Shown one piece after another: positions 28,492 through 37,428 of a DNA stretch of 64,000 bases. Below the pieces are notes generated by a model. That model worked only from the letters and a program-made list of their open reading frames with translations, did no database searches and was not told where the DNA came from. The stretch spans positions 124,001 to 188,000 of the forward strand of contig NZ_FQWT01000009.1 in assembly GCF_900129755.1 (NCBI RefSeq), read 5' to 3'. The stretch's first letter is position 1; each line of letters starts with the position of its first letter. The position numbers were made by a program, and so were the translations under genes. The DNA is from Chryseobacterium oranimense (GTDB taxonomy: Bacteria; Bacteroidota; Bacteroidia; Flavobacteriales; Weeksellaceae).

Positions 28492-28525
28492 ATAGAGCTA
28501 TAAATTTATAAATTTATAGCTCTAT
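28492..28525. promoter_or_regulatory. Perfect 34-bp palindrome, candidate operator of the lanthipeptide operon
   Basis: Each 17-base arm reads ATAGAGCTATAAATTTA and the arms abut without a spacer; all 17 pairs match. It sits 109 bases from the regulator start and 61 bases from the precursor ATG. It lacks a T-run and no gene ends here, so an operator or a leader hairpin fits better than a terminator. TTTCTTTG at 28552-28559, one base from TAnnTTTG, may be the -7 element of the operon. Confidence 0.5.
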
Positions 28526-28585
28526 TAGATTTTATATTGAGAAAATATTATTTTCTTTGCGGTACATAATTTAAGTCAATTGACA

Positions 28586-28753
28586 ATGAAAAAAGAAAAC
28601 AAAAAAGAGAAAAAGCTATCTTTAAAAAAGCTGCAAATGGCTAAGATCAATAATCCACGCAAAATATTTGGAGGAACCAAACATTTTTTATTAGAATGCA
28701 GTGATCCGGAAAATACAAGTAGTAACCACGGAGGCGTTGATACCGGCATGTAA
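28586..28753 (+). CDS. Class I lanthipeptide-type precursor peptide
   Basis: A 55-residue peptide. The leader is Lys-rich and carries LSLKKLQMAKI (residues 11-21), the Bacteroidota RiPP leader pattern, and ends with FGG (residues 28-30), a double-glycine-like boundary. The predicted 25-residue core from T31 contains T31, S39, T44, S45, S46 and T53 as dehydratable residues and one cysteine, C38, followed by acidic and Gly-rich stretches. The gene lies 10 bases before a peptidase gene and heads an operon with both halves of a LanB dehydratase, which supports the call. Start is the only ATG before the leader; the reading frame is too short for routine gene calling. The mature structure is unknown. 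Confidence 0.82.
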   Translation: MKKENKKEKKLSLKKLQMAKINNPRKIFGGTKHFLLECSDPENTSSNHGGVDTGM

Positions 28754-28763
28754 CTTTTAAATT

Positions 28764-30941
28764 GTGAGAAGTATAATATTTATCATTACCGTTTTGTTTG
28801 TAGGGAATTTTTATTCACAGAATACTAATTTAGCTCCATCTGTACCTGTTACTGAAAAATATTTTGGAACTCAAATAGTAGACGAATATAGAAACCTTGA
28901 AGATTTAGAAGATCCTGCAGTTAGCAACTGGATGAAATCCCAGACAGGTTATGCAGATTTGGTACTTGATAAAATTCCAAACAGGAAATATTATCTTGAA
29001 ACAAGATTGAAACTGGATGAAAGGCAAGGATATTCTGTTTCCGATTTGAAAATCACAGGTAATGATAAATATTTCTACTTAAAAAGAAATGCTGAGGAAA
29101 AAACATCCAGATTATATTTTAAATCAGGATTGGATGGAAGAGAAGAATTACTGTATGATCCTTCTGATTTTAAAACAGGGAATAATTTTATAATTAATGT
29201 AATTAGCCCCAGCTGGAATGGAGAAAGAGTAGCAATCTCCCTGACAGAAAAAGGAAAAGAGCTTTCAGAAATCATTATTATGGATGTTAAGACTAAATAT
29301 ATTCATCCAGAAATAATTACTAATACAAATCCTGCCAACATTGGGGGGATTAAATGGCTAGAAGATAATTCAGGTTTTTTCTATGTGTATTACCCAGTTA
29401 TTGAAAACAATTCCAATCAATTTGGAAAAAATACACAAGCCATATTATATAAAATAGGAGAAGATCCTAAAAAATTAAATGATGTTTTCTCAAATATCAA
29501 TAATCCAGATCTGAAAATCGGAAAAGAAGAACTTCCTGTTATTTCGGCTGTTTATTCCGATGAAAAATATTATCTCGGAATGTTGGTGGGAGCGGAAAAT
29601 TTTCGAAAAACATTTATTATCGATAAGAAAGATCTGTTGAATGGAAAAAAAAACTGGAAGATCTTATTTGATAAAGATGTCAAAGTTTACTTTGTAAGAC
29701 TATCAGGTGACGATATTTATTTTTTATCAGGATATGATTCTCCTAATTTTAAATTATGTAAGACTAATGTCAACAGCCTGAATTTTAAAAAAGCTGAAAT
29801 ATTGATTCCTGAAAAAAAGGATGAAGTTATTACACAATATGTCCTTACCAAAGATGGTATTTACTTCACTACCTCTAAAAATGGTGTAGAAGCCAAACTC
29901 TATTTATATAAAGATGGAAAGGAAATTCCTATTTTGCTTCCTTATGTTTCAGGTAATATCAATTTACAATCAAAAGGAAGAAATTTTTCTGATATATGGG
30001 TTAGTTGTTCCGGATGGGCAAACGAAGAGCAGCGGTTCAGATATAATTTAGCAAACAATACTTTTAAACTGGAGAATCTGGCTCCTGTTGCCGAATATCC
30101 TGAATTTAAAGATATTGCAATAGAAGAAGTTGTCGCAAAATCTCATGACGGAATTGAAGTCCCATTATCTCTAATCTATAATAAAAATTTAAAACGTGAT
30201 GGTAAAGCTCCTGTTTTGATGGATAGTTATGGAGCATATGGAGTGTCTAAAAATCCTTTTTTCGCCAAAAGTTTTTTATTGTGGGCCAACCAAGGAGGTG
30301 TAATAGCAGTGGCTCATGTAAGAGGAGGGGGAGAAAAAGGAGAAGAATGGCATTTGGGAGCTTATAAAGAAACTAAAGCTAACTCCTGGAAAGACCTCAT
30401 TGCTTGTGCTCAATACCTAATAGATAAAAAATTTACATCCGCCAAAAAAATTGCTATTTTGGGTGGTAGTGCAGGTGGAATTACCACTGGAAGAGCTATG
30501 ACGGAACGCCCCGATTTGTTTGGAGCAGTAATAATAGAAGCAGGTGTCCTGAATGCTTTAAGATCTGAAAAAAATGGAATAGGGGGAACAGATGTTTCAG
30601 AATACGGAAGTGTCAATAATCCAAAAGAGTTTAGAGGAATACTGGAAATGGATGCTTACCAGCATATTAAAAAAGGAGTAAAATACCCCGCTACTTTGAT
30701 TTGTACCGGAATTAATGATCCTAGAATTGCTCCCTGGCAGTCTACCAAGTTTGTGGCTAAATTGCTGGCTGATAATAAATCGAACAAACCGGTTCTCTTA
30801 AAGATAGATTACGAAGGAGGTCATGGCGGTGGTGCTATTCCTATTAAACAACGATATTCCAACTTAAGTGACATTTTTGCGTTTGCTTTTTGGCAGTTGG
30901 GTCATCCTGATTATCAACCAAATAAAGAGATAAAAAAATAA
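28764..30941 (+). CDS. Exported S9A prolyl oligopeptidase in the lanthipeptide operon
   Basis: A 725-residue serine peptidase that cleaves after proline in short peptides. It starts with GTG and a signal peptide (RSIIFIITVLFVGNFYSQ), so it acts in the periplasm or at the outer membrane. A seven-bladed propeller (about 80-420) gates an alpha/beta hydrolase domain with GGSAGG (S569), D652 in NDPRIAP and H687 in GGHGGG. It lies between the precursor and the dehydratase genes, 10 bases after one and one base before the other. Prolyl oligopeptidase-type leader proteases are known in class III lanthipeptide clusters (FlaP, AplP), so leader trimming is a reasonable inference; the leader has one proline, P24. 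A general peptidase caught in the operon is the alternative. Confidence 0.9.
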   Translation: MRSIIFIITVLFVGNFYSQNTNLAPSVPVTEKYFGTQIVDEYRNLEDLEDPAVSNWMKSQTGYADLVLDKIPNRKYYLETRLKLDERQGYSVSDLKITGNDKYFYLKRNAEEKTSRLYFKSGLDGREELLYDPSDFKTGNNFIINVISPSWNGERVAISLTEKGKELSEIIIMDVKTKYIHPEIITNTNPANIGGIKWLEDNSGFFYVYYPVIENNSNQFGKNTQAILYKIGEDPKKLNDVFSNINNPDLKIGKEELPVISAVYSDEKYYLGMLVGAENFRKTFIIDKKDLLNGKKNWKILFDKDVKVYFVRLSGDDIYFLSGYDSPNFKLCKTNVNSLNFKKAEILIPEKKDEVITQYVLTKDGIYFTTSKNGVEAKLYLYKDGKEIPILLPYVSGNINLQSKGRNFSDIWVSCSGWANEEQRFRYNLANNTFKLENLAPVAEYPEFKDIAIEEVVAKSHDGIEVPLSLIYNKNLKRDGKAPVLMDSYGAYGVSKNPFFAKSFLLWANQGGVIAVAHVRGGGEKGEEWHLGAYKETKANSWKDLIACAQYLIDKKFTSAKKIAILGGSAGGITTGRAMTERPDLFGAVIIEAGVLNALRSEKNGIGGTDVSEYGSVNNPKEFRGILEMDAYQHIKKGVKYPATLICTGINDPRIAPWQSTKFVAKLLADNKSNKPVLLKIDYEGGHGGGAIPIKQRYSNLSDIFAFAFWQLGHPDYQPNKEIKK

Positions 30942-30942
30942 A

Positions 30943-33156
30943 ATGTCCCGTTTCCCATACCAGTTCTTTGATGAGTATGTTGTTCGTACTCCATTATTTT
31001 CATATAAAAAGTTTCAGGAAACAATAGATAAAGCGGAACCTCAAGAAGAGTTTTTAAAACAAATCTGTGAAAATTCAATATTTCAGGAAGCCATTTATCT
31101 GGCCTCGCCCTATCTGTATTCAGAATTGGAAAATTGGCTTTCGGGAAAAGAAGTTTACTCAAAGGGACTTGAAAAATTAAAAAACACACTGCTGAAATAC
31201 TACAGCCGTATAAGTACAAGATGTACTCCTTTTGGTCTGTTCTCGGGAGTAAGTTTGGGTAAATTCGCCGGTAAAACTTCTAATCAGTCAGGTTCAGATT
31301 CTATAAATAATCAGATAAATACTGACAACTATCATCGCGATACCAAGCTTGACATGCATTATCTAGTCGGTTTATCACAGCATTTTGTAACGATACCAGA
31401 AATCAGAAATAGGCTATTATTCTTCCCCAATAACAGTATATACCGAGCAGGTAACAAAATACGTTATGTAGAGTATCAATATACTAATGGGAAAAGAGAC
31501 TATATTATTTCATCAGCCCCACTTTCGGAAGAGCTAAAGCATATATTATACTTTTCAAAATCGGGAAAAACCATAGAACAGCTTGCCGCACTTCTCATTA
31601 ATACTGAAATAACTGCAGAAGATGCCGCAGAATTTGTAGATGAGCTTATAGACAATCAGGTATTGATGAGCGAATTGGATCCGAATGTTTCAGGTACTGA
31701 TTTTCTAAGAATAATTGCTTCTGTATTAAATAAAATTGAAGCGGTAAATGAGGCCGAAACTTTATTTTCTATTCAGAAAAGGCTGGAGAAACTAGATCGG
31801 AATATTGGGAACCCCATCTCGGAATATGTAAAAATAGAAGAGCTCGCTAAATCCTTTGGTACTACTTACGAACAGAAATATCTTGTCCAGACTGATCTTT
31901 ATGATGAAAATAAATTTATATTATCACCTCATTGGAAAAAAGAGCTCAAAAAAGGTATATCTTTTCTAAATAAATTAACAATATACAATGAAGAAACCCA
32001 TTTAGAAAAATTCAAAAAAATATTTAGAGAAAGATTTGAAACACAGGAGATACCTTTATCACTCGCTTTAGATACAGAAATGGGGATTGGTTATAGGCAA
32101 GGTATTCCTGCAGAAGGACTTCATCCATACCTGGAAGATTTACAACTTCCCAACTCTCAAAAAAAGCAGGCAACTATTCAACTTTCACAAATTCATAAAA
32201 TCCTAAACGAAAAGTTGCAGGAAGCTTTATTGGAGAACCATCATATTATTGAACTATTTGATGAAGATTTTAAAGATTTTAAAGAAAGCTGGCAGGATGT
32301 ACCCGATACCATATCTTTCATGACAGAAATAATATCTGAAAATAATAGAGAAAAATTATGTATTGAAAGCACTAGCGGAAGCACTGCTGCTAACCTTTTA
32401 GGAAGATTCTGTTCAGAAAACTCAGAAGTACAAAAACTTACCAAAACCATTACACAAAAAGAAAAAGAGTTAAATGAGAATTACATTTTAGCAGAAATAA
32501 TTCATCTTCCCGAGGCTAGGATTGGAAATGTAATAAGAAGATCGACATTAAGAGATTATGAGATTCCCTATCTTGCACAATCAGTTTTACCAGAAGACAA
32601 CCAAATATTAATAGAAGACTTGTATATTTCTTTGAAAAATAACAGAATCGTTTTATGGTCAAAAAAATTAAACAAAGAAATAAAACCATACTTAACAAAC
32701 GCACATAACTATTCTATCAATACTCTTCCGGTGTATCATTTCTTGTCAGATCTGCATTCTCAAAATGTACGGACAGGATTATACTTTGATTGGGGTGGAC
32801 TGAGCAAAATTTATCACTTCTTACCAAGAGTAGAATATAAAAATATTATTATTTCAAAGGCCCGGTGGAAAATAACAGAGAAGGAAATTTTGCAATTTTC
32901 ATCATCAATTAACCATAAAGAACAATTTCTTATTGAATTTAGAAACTGGCGAAATAAAAGATGCATTCCCAAATGGATCCAATGGGTAAAATCTGATAAT
33001 AAGCTTACTGTAAATCTGGAAAATTATGATTTGGTAAAAATGTTTATTGATGCTATAAAAAATCAGGCGTATGTTCTAATTGAAGAATTTTTATGGAATG
33101 AAAATGATGATTATAAGCGCGAGTTTATCTTTCCAATGTATAAAGACAAGAAATAG
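30943..33156 (+). CDS. Lantibiotic dehydratase, N-terminal (glutamylation) half
   Basis: A 737-residue protein of the LanB N-terminal family, which uses glutamyl-tRNA to glutamylate Ser/Thr in precursor peptides. FFDEYVVRTPLFSYKKF at the start and KYYSRISTRCTPFGLFSGV (residues 85-103) are typical; the latter matches the RxTPxGLFSG block of NisB. Later LPEARIGNVIRRSTLRDYEI and the NxxxLPVYHFL region are also LanB-like. The elimination domain is not fused but encoded by the next gene three bases downstream. Split LanB enzymes occur in thiopeptide and some Bacteroidota lanthipeptide clusters such as pinensin. Base use is AT-rich. Function follows from family; activity depends on the partner. Confidence 0.9.
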   Translation: MSRFPYQFFDEYVVRTPLFSYKKFQETIDKAEPQEEFLKQICENSIFQEAIYLASPYLYSELENWLSGKEVYSKGLEKLKNTLLKYYSRISTRCTPFGLFSGVSLGKFAGKTSNQSGSDSINNQINTDNYHRDTKLDMHYLVGLSQHFVTIPEIRNRLLFFPNNSIYRAGNKIRYVEYQYTNGKRDYIISSAPLSEELKHILYFSKSGKTIEQLAALLINTEITAEDAAEFVDELIDNQVLMSELDPNVSGTDFLRIIASVLNKIEAVNEAETLFSIQKRLEKLDRNIGNPISEYVKIEELAKSFGTTYEQKYLVQTDLYDENKFILSPHWKKELKKGISFLNKLTIYNEETHLEKFKKIFRERFETQEIPLSLALDTEMGIGYRQGIPAEGLHPYLEDLQLPNSQKKQATIQLSQIHKILNEKLQEALLENHHIIELFDEDFKDFKESWQDVPDTISFMTEIISENNREKLCIESTSGSTAANLLGRFCSENSEVQKLTKTITQKEKELNENYILAEIIHLPEARIGNVIRRSTLRDYEIPYLAQSVLPEDNQILIEDLYISLKNNRIVLWSKKLNKEIKPYLTNAHNYSINTLPVYHFLSDLHSQNVRTGLYFDWGGLSKIYHFLPRVEYKNIIISKARWKITEKEILQFSSSINHKEQFLIEFRNWRNKRCIPKWIQWVKSDNKLTVNLENYDLVKMFIDAIKNQAYVLIEEFLWNENDDYKREFIFPMYKDKK

Positions 33157-33159
33157 GTA

Positions 33160-34008
33160 ATGGTAACAAGAAAATTTAGTCCGGGAACCGAATGGCTTTA
33201 CCTGAAAATTTATACGGGAATAAAAACGGCAGATGGAATTTTGGAAGAAGCGATACTGCCTTTAGTGGAAGATTTTCAAAAGAATAATTATATTTCACAA
33301 TGGTTTTTTATTCGTTATACTGATCCAAAACCACATATCAGGCTAAGATTCAGATTAAAGAATATTGAATATTACGGATCAGTGCTTGACAGAATAAACA
33401 TGACTTTGCTGGAGTATCTTAATAGCGGTGAAATTTCAAATGTTTTAATCGATACCTATAGCAGGGAGATTGAAAGATATGGCGAAAATACGATCGAAGA
33501 TGCTGAACAGTTATTCTGTAAAAACAGTGAATTTACACTTCTGTGCTTGGGTTATGATGATGAGGAAAAAATTATAATCAGTCTTTACTATATTGATGAA
33601 ATGCTAAATCGACTTAAAAGAGCAGCTGATGAAAAACTGGATTGGATAAAAAATTATAATCATGCTTTTAAAACCGAATTTAACGCGGATAAAAAAGTGA
33701 ACAGTCAATTAGATAAAAAATATAGAGAATTTAAGCCAAAATTTATAGAATTTGTCCAGTCTGAAGAATTTTCAGAAGAAAGAAATGTTGTTATTTCCAA
33801 TATTGAAGAAAGCCATGCTGTCTTTCAAAACATACTGATTCATAATAAAAATGGATCTTTGGGAATGCCTTTACAGCATTTTTTCCAAAGTATTTTTCAT
33901 ATGAATATCAACAGACTTTTTGTTTCCAATCAAAGATTATTTGAAATGGTAATCTATGATTATTTATTGAGATACTACAAAACCTCCGTTTACCAAAACA
34001 ATCAATAA
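33160..34008 (+). CDS. Lantibiotic dehydratase, C-terminal (elimination) half
   Basis: A 282-residue protein of the SpaB-C/thiopeptide-type bacteriocin biosynthesis family. The start GTEWLYLKIYTG and the block WFFIRYTDPKPHIRLRFRLKN (about residues 44-64) are the hallmark of the domain that removes glutamate from modified Ser/Thr to give dehydroalanine or dehydrobutyrine. IDTYSREIERYGENTIEDAE is a further conserved part. It starts three bases after the N-terminal half, implying coupled translation and a complex. It is the last gene of the operon; a terminator follows. No LanC-like cyclase or ABC transporter follows. Confidence 0.9.
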   Translation: MVTRKFSPGTEWLYLKIYTGIKTADGILEEAILPLVEDFQKNNYISQWFFIRYTDPKPHIRLRFRLKNIEYYGSVLDRINMTLLEYLNSGEISNVLIDTYSREIERYGENTIEDAEQLFCKNSEFTLLCLGYDDEEKIIISLYYIDEMLNRLKRAADEKLDWIKNYNHAFKTEFNADKKVNSQLDKKYREFKPKFIEFVQSEEFSEERNVVISNIEESHAVFQNILIHNKNGSLGMPLQHFFQSIFHMNINRLFVSNQRLFEMVIYDYLLRYYKTSVYQNNQ

Positions 34009-34015
34009 TATAAAT

Positions 34016-34050
34016 AAAAACCTCGCTAGAGAAATTCAGCGAGGTTTAAT
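34016..34050. terminator. Bidirectional terminator between the lanthipeptide operon and coaE
   Basis: AACCTCGCT / AGCGAGGTT, a 9-bp stem with a 10-base loop, flanked by an A-run and a T-rich stretch. It closes both convergent units. Confidence 0.75.
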
Positions 34051-34680
34051 TTATTCAATATCGAAAATGACCTGTTCGGTCTGTTCCTTAAGATCCTCTA
34101 GGTTGGTATTGTTATAGATAATACAGTCAGCCAGTTTTATCTTATCCTTTTCGGGCATTTGCTTTTCCATGACGGCTTCTACTTCACGGTAGGTTTTTCC
34201 GTCCCTGTCCATTACTCTTTTCGCTCTGATGTTATCCTCGGCTGTCACCAGGAGTGATTTATAACACTGTCTGTTCAGTTTTAATTCAAACAAAAGGGCT
34301 GTTTCTTTAAATACTAAATATTTAGTCTGTTTTTTCAGCCATTCTTCAAAATCAATCCGAACGGCAGGATGAATGATTTCATTTAATTCCTGCAGCTGCT
34401 CCTTATTATTGAAAACCTTTTCTGCTACAAATTTGCGGTCATAAAGACCATTGGAATCATAAGCCTCATCGCCCAGTAATTCTTTGATCTTTATCTTCAA
34501 ATCTTCACTCTCGTTGACAATTGCTTTAGCTCTGTCATCGGAATAATAAACCGGAAACCCGAACTCCTCAATAAACCGGGCTACCGTAGTTTTTCCTGAG
34601 CCTATTCCGCCGGTAAGTCCAATCACCTTGGGTGCTGGTTCCGGTTCTGCTTTCTGTGTTTCTGAATGTAACTCTTCCAT
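34051..34680 (-). CDS. coaE: Dephospho-CoA kinase
   Basis: Phosphorylates dephospho-CoA, the last step of coenzyme A synthesis. GLTGGIGSGKTTVA is the P-loop, and YYSDDRAK and HPAVRIDFEEW follow as in the family. A roughly 19-residue polar N-terminal extension (MEELHSETQKAEPEPAP) precedes the P-loop. I use the ATG at 34678-34680; a TTG six bases upstream also lies in frame. 209 residues, normal length. Four small genes from ruvB to coaE run in the same direction with short gaps and may be one transcript. Confidence 0.94.
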   Translation of the reverse strand: MEELHSETQKAEPEPAPKVIGLTGGIGSGKTTVARFIEEFGFPVYYSDDRAKAIVNESEDLKIKIKELLGDEAYDSNGLYDRKFVAEKVFNNKEQLQELNEIIHPAVRIDFEEWLKKQTKYLVFKETALLFELKLNRQCYKSLLVTAEDNIRAKRVMDRDGKTYREVEAVMEKQMPEKDKIKLADCIIYNNTNLEDLKEQTEQVIFDIE

Positions 34681-34689
34681 AATCAAAAA

Positions 34690-35556
34690 TTAATATCCAA
34701 AAACATCATTAAAACTGTGAATTTCATCTAATCTCACCCCTTTTTCAGTCATTTTAAGGCTTGCCAGCTCATTATGGGCATCGTGCTCAAAAAATAGCAG
34801 ATATTCATTATCTACACACTGTTTCAGAAACTTTGCTTTCTCCTCCATAGTAAGAAGGGGTCTTGTATCATATCCCATGACATAAACCGGGTTGATATGT
34901 CCTGCAGTAGGAATAAGGTCCGCTGCAAAGACAATTGTTTTTTCCTGATATTGGATTACCGGAAGCATCTGTTTTTCCGTATGGCCGTCTACAAAGATCA
35001 CATCCATTTTCAGATCAGGGGCAAAACCATAATTTCCTGTAGTAGGAAGAGGTAAAAAGTTTAATTGCCCGCTTTCCTGCATCGGAAGGATATTCTCTTT
35101 CAGAAAGCTAGCTTTTTCTCTGGCATTAGGTTCTGTAGCCCATTGCCAGTGGTTTTCATTGGTCCAGAACTGTGCATTTTTAAAAGCAGGTCTGTATCCT
35201 GTCCTGTCATCATTCCATTCAATAGCGCCTCCGCAATGGTCAAAATGAAGGTGGGTAAGGAAAACATCGGTGATATCCTCTCTCACAAAACCGAATTTCT
35301 TTAAATTTTTGTCAAGACTGTCATCTCCCCAAAGCGAATAATGTCCGAAGAATTTATCATCTTGTTTATTACCAAGACCGCAGTCTACAAGGATCAGTTT
35401 CTTGCCGTCTTCTATAAGCAGGGAACGTGTTCCCAGTTCAATCAGGTTTTTTTCGTCTGCAGGATTGGTTTTTTCCCACAGACTCTTTGGGACGACTCCA
35501 AACATGGCTCCGCCGTCCAGTTTAAATTTTCCACATTGTATAGGATATAATTTCAT
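34690..35556 (-). CDS. MBL-fold metallohydrolase
   Basis: A 288-residue cytoplasmic hydrolase with two metals bound by HLHFDHCGG (the HxHxDH motif), a later VDGHTEKQ histidine, an Asp in FAADLIP and an H near EHDAH. The layout, with an N-terminal beta-strand LYPIQCGKFKLDGGAMFG, resembles the AHL-lactonase-like branch of the metallo-beta-lactamase superfamily. Substrate is unknown; lactonase or another ester hydrolysis is possible. It sits nine bases upstream of coaE and 16 bases after the PaiB-like gene. Confidence 0.88.
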   Translation of the reverse strand: MKLYPIQCGKFKLDGGAMFGVVPKSLWEKTNPADEKNLIELGTRSLLIEDGKKLILVDCGLGNKQDDKFFGHYSLWGDDSLDKNLKKFGFVREDITDVFLTHLHFDHCGGAIEWNDDRTGYRPAFKNAQFWTNENHWQWATEPNAREKASFLKENILPMQESGQLNFLPLPTTGNYGFAPDLKMDVIFVDGHTEKQMLPVIQYQEKTIVFAADLIPTAGHINPVYVMGYDTRPLLTMEEKAKFLKQCVDNEYLLFFEHDAHNELASLKMTEKGVRLDEIHSFNDVFGY

Positions 35557-35572
35557 ATATATATTTTGATTA

Positions 35573-36184
35573 TTATTTCTTTATTAATCTCATTTTCTCA
35601 GCAATTTTTCTTCCATTCTCGTCAGAGTGTTCAAGTTCTGAGATAATATTCTGATAATCATGATCTTTTCTGTTCTGGGAAAGTTTCTGCTTGATAAATA
35701 TTTCTGTTGGAACTATTTTCAGCCCAAAAGCTCCCTTCATTTCCTTTTCTACAAATTCCCTTCCCATATCTTTTACCATAACAGGGCATTTCTGGAATTT
35801 TTCATACTTGGAAGTTAATTTCTCCAGATGGTGGTAAAGCTCATCATCGTTCATAAGTTGTACCTTTCCATAAATCTGAACTGCTTCATAGTTCCATGTT
35901 GAAACATTCACATGGTCGTACCAGCTGCTTGAAATATAGGTGTGGGCTCCAAGGAAGTCACACAAAACTTCATCACCGTCTTTTAAGATTTTTGCCTGCG
36001 GATTTGCTCTTGAAATATGAGTTTCCACATACCTGTTTTCGGGATCATCTTCATTAAGCATCATCATGGAATGGGTTGCTCTTATTTTTTCATCGGAAGA
36101 AATAAGTAAAGCAAAAGCATTTTCTCTGATGATTTCTCTCATCAGATCATAATCTTCACTTCTGTATAATTTTGGAACAAACAT
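35573..36184 (-). CDS. PaiB-like FMN-binding split-barrel protein
   Basis: A 203-residue protein starting MFVPKLYRSEDYDLMREII and containing ATHSMMML, THISRANPQ, CDFLGAHTYISSSWY and VSTWNYEAVQIYGK, which is the PaiB/FMN-binding negative regulator family. The fold binds flavin; in Bacillus PaiB acts as a repressor of sporulation and protease genes, but in non-sporulating bacteria a redox or flavoenzyme role is more likely. It lies six bases after ruvB. Confidence 0.9.
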   Translation of the reverse strand: MFVPKLYRSEDYDLMREIIRENAFALLISSDEKIRATHSMMMLNEDDPENRYVETHISRANPQAKILKDGDEVLCDFLGAHTYISSSWYDHVNVSTWNYEAVQIYGKVQLMNDDELYHHLEKLTSKYEKFQKCPVMVKDMGREFVEKEMKGAFGLKIVPTEIFIKQKLSQNRKDHDYQNIISELEHSDENGRKIAEKMRLIKK

Positions 36185-36190
36185 AGATTC

Positions 36191-37213
36191 TTAAAATAAC
36201 TCTCCCGGGTTTTTCGGACGGGATATTTTTAAATGCTGATAAGCTTTATCGGTCACTTCTCTTCCTCGTGGCGTTCTGATGATAAATCCTTCCTGAATCA
36301 GGAACGGTTCATACACTTCCTCCAGTGTTTCCGGATTCTCGGCAATTGAAGTAGCCAGAGCAGAAATTCCGACAGGTTTTCCTTTAAAATTTTCAATCAT
36401 GACACGCATGATCTTATTATCCATTTCATCCAGGCCAAACTCATCCACATTAAGGGAGTTCAAAGCATATTTTGTAATATTGATCTCAATTTCTCCGTTT
36501 CCTTTGATCTCTGCAAAATCACGCACCCTTCTTAATAAAGCATTGGCAATTCTCGGAGTTCCACGGCTTCTTCTGGCGATCTCTATGGCTGCATCCTCAT
36601 AAATCTTACTTCCCAAGACCCTTGAGCTTCTCTGGATAATCATCGATAAAAGTTCAACTGAATAATATTCAAGCCTGCTCTGGATTCCAAATCTGGCCAG
36701 CATCGGCTTCGTCAGCATTCCGCTTCTTGTAGTGGCACCTACCAGGGTAAAAGGATTCAGTCCGATCTGTACACTTCTGGCATTCGGGCCGGTTTCCAGC
36801 ATAATATCTATCTTATAGTCTTCCATGGCAGAATACAGGTATTCCTCCACGACGGGAGACAGACGGTGGATCTCATCAATAAAAAGAACATCATTTTCTT
36901 CCAGATTTGTCAGTAACCCGGCTAAGCTTCCCGGTTTATCCAGAACAGGACCGGAAGTGATCTTGCAGTTTACCCCAAGTTCATTGGCGATAATATTGGC
37001 CAAAGTGGTTTTACCCAGACCCGGTGGACCGTGCAGAAGAACATGATCGAGGGCACCACCACGCTTTTTGGCAGCACTGACAAAAACTTCAAGGTTTTCC
37101 AAAGTTTTTCTCTGCCCCGCAAAGTCCTTAAAACTCTGGGGCCGGATCTGCTCCTCCTGCATAAGCTCTTCATGCGAGTAGTTTTCCTTATCTGGATGTA
37201 AAAAATCTGGCAT
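36191..37213 (-). CDS. ruvB: Holliday junction branch migration helicase RuvB
   Basis: The AAA+ motor that drives branch migration with RuvA during recombination repair. RPQSFKDFAGQRKTLENL opens the protein; HGPPGLGKTT (about residues 61-70) is Walker A, DVLFIDEIHRL is Walker B, and VGATTRSGMLTKPM is the sensor 1 region. A winged-helix domain ends the protein (QEGFIIRTPRGREVT). 340 residues, standard. TATCTTTG on the minus strand at 37233-37240 is a likely -7 element. ruvA and ruvC are not in the window. Confidence 0.97.
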   Translation of the reverse strand: MPDFLHPDKENYSHEELMQEEQIRPQSFKDFAGQRKTLENLEVFVSAAKKRGGALDHVLLHGPPGLGKTTLANIIANELGVNCKITSGPVLDKPGSLAGLLTNLEENDVLFIDEIHRLSPVVEEYLYSAMEDYKIDIMLETGPNARSVQIGLNPFTLVGATTRSGMLTKPMLARFGIQSRLEYYSVELLSMIIQRSSRVLGSKIYEDAAIEIARRSRGTPRIANALLRRVRDFAEIKGNGEIEINITKYALNSLNVDEFGLDEMDNKIMRVMIENFKGKPVGISALATSIAENPETLEEVYEPFLIQEGFIIRTPRGREVTDKAYQHLKISRPKNPGELF

Positions 37214-37428
37214 TAATTCATTTCATTTACCTCAAAGATAACAAATTTAGACTAAGGTTGAGGTTTAGGCTGAGAAATTTCAGGGTTTAAAAAAAGGAAG
37301 ATACTAAGGCTGAAGCAGAGAGTCAGGTAAGGATGAACCGCAATTTAGATTTAAAGAATTGAGATATTTTAAGTATTTTTGAGAGGAAAAATTAATTATT
37401 AACAAGCTTTAGCTTTAATCTTAGATAA

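Noticed and set aside
28492..28525. The 34-bp palindrome as a terminator
   Set aside because: No gene ends beside it on either strand, both flanking genes start away from it, and no T-run follows.
33160..34008. The gene as a LanC cyclase
   Set aside because: It shows the SpaB-C pattern WFFIRYTDPKPHIRLRF and lacks the Cys-Cys-His zinc ligands of LanC.
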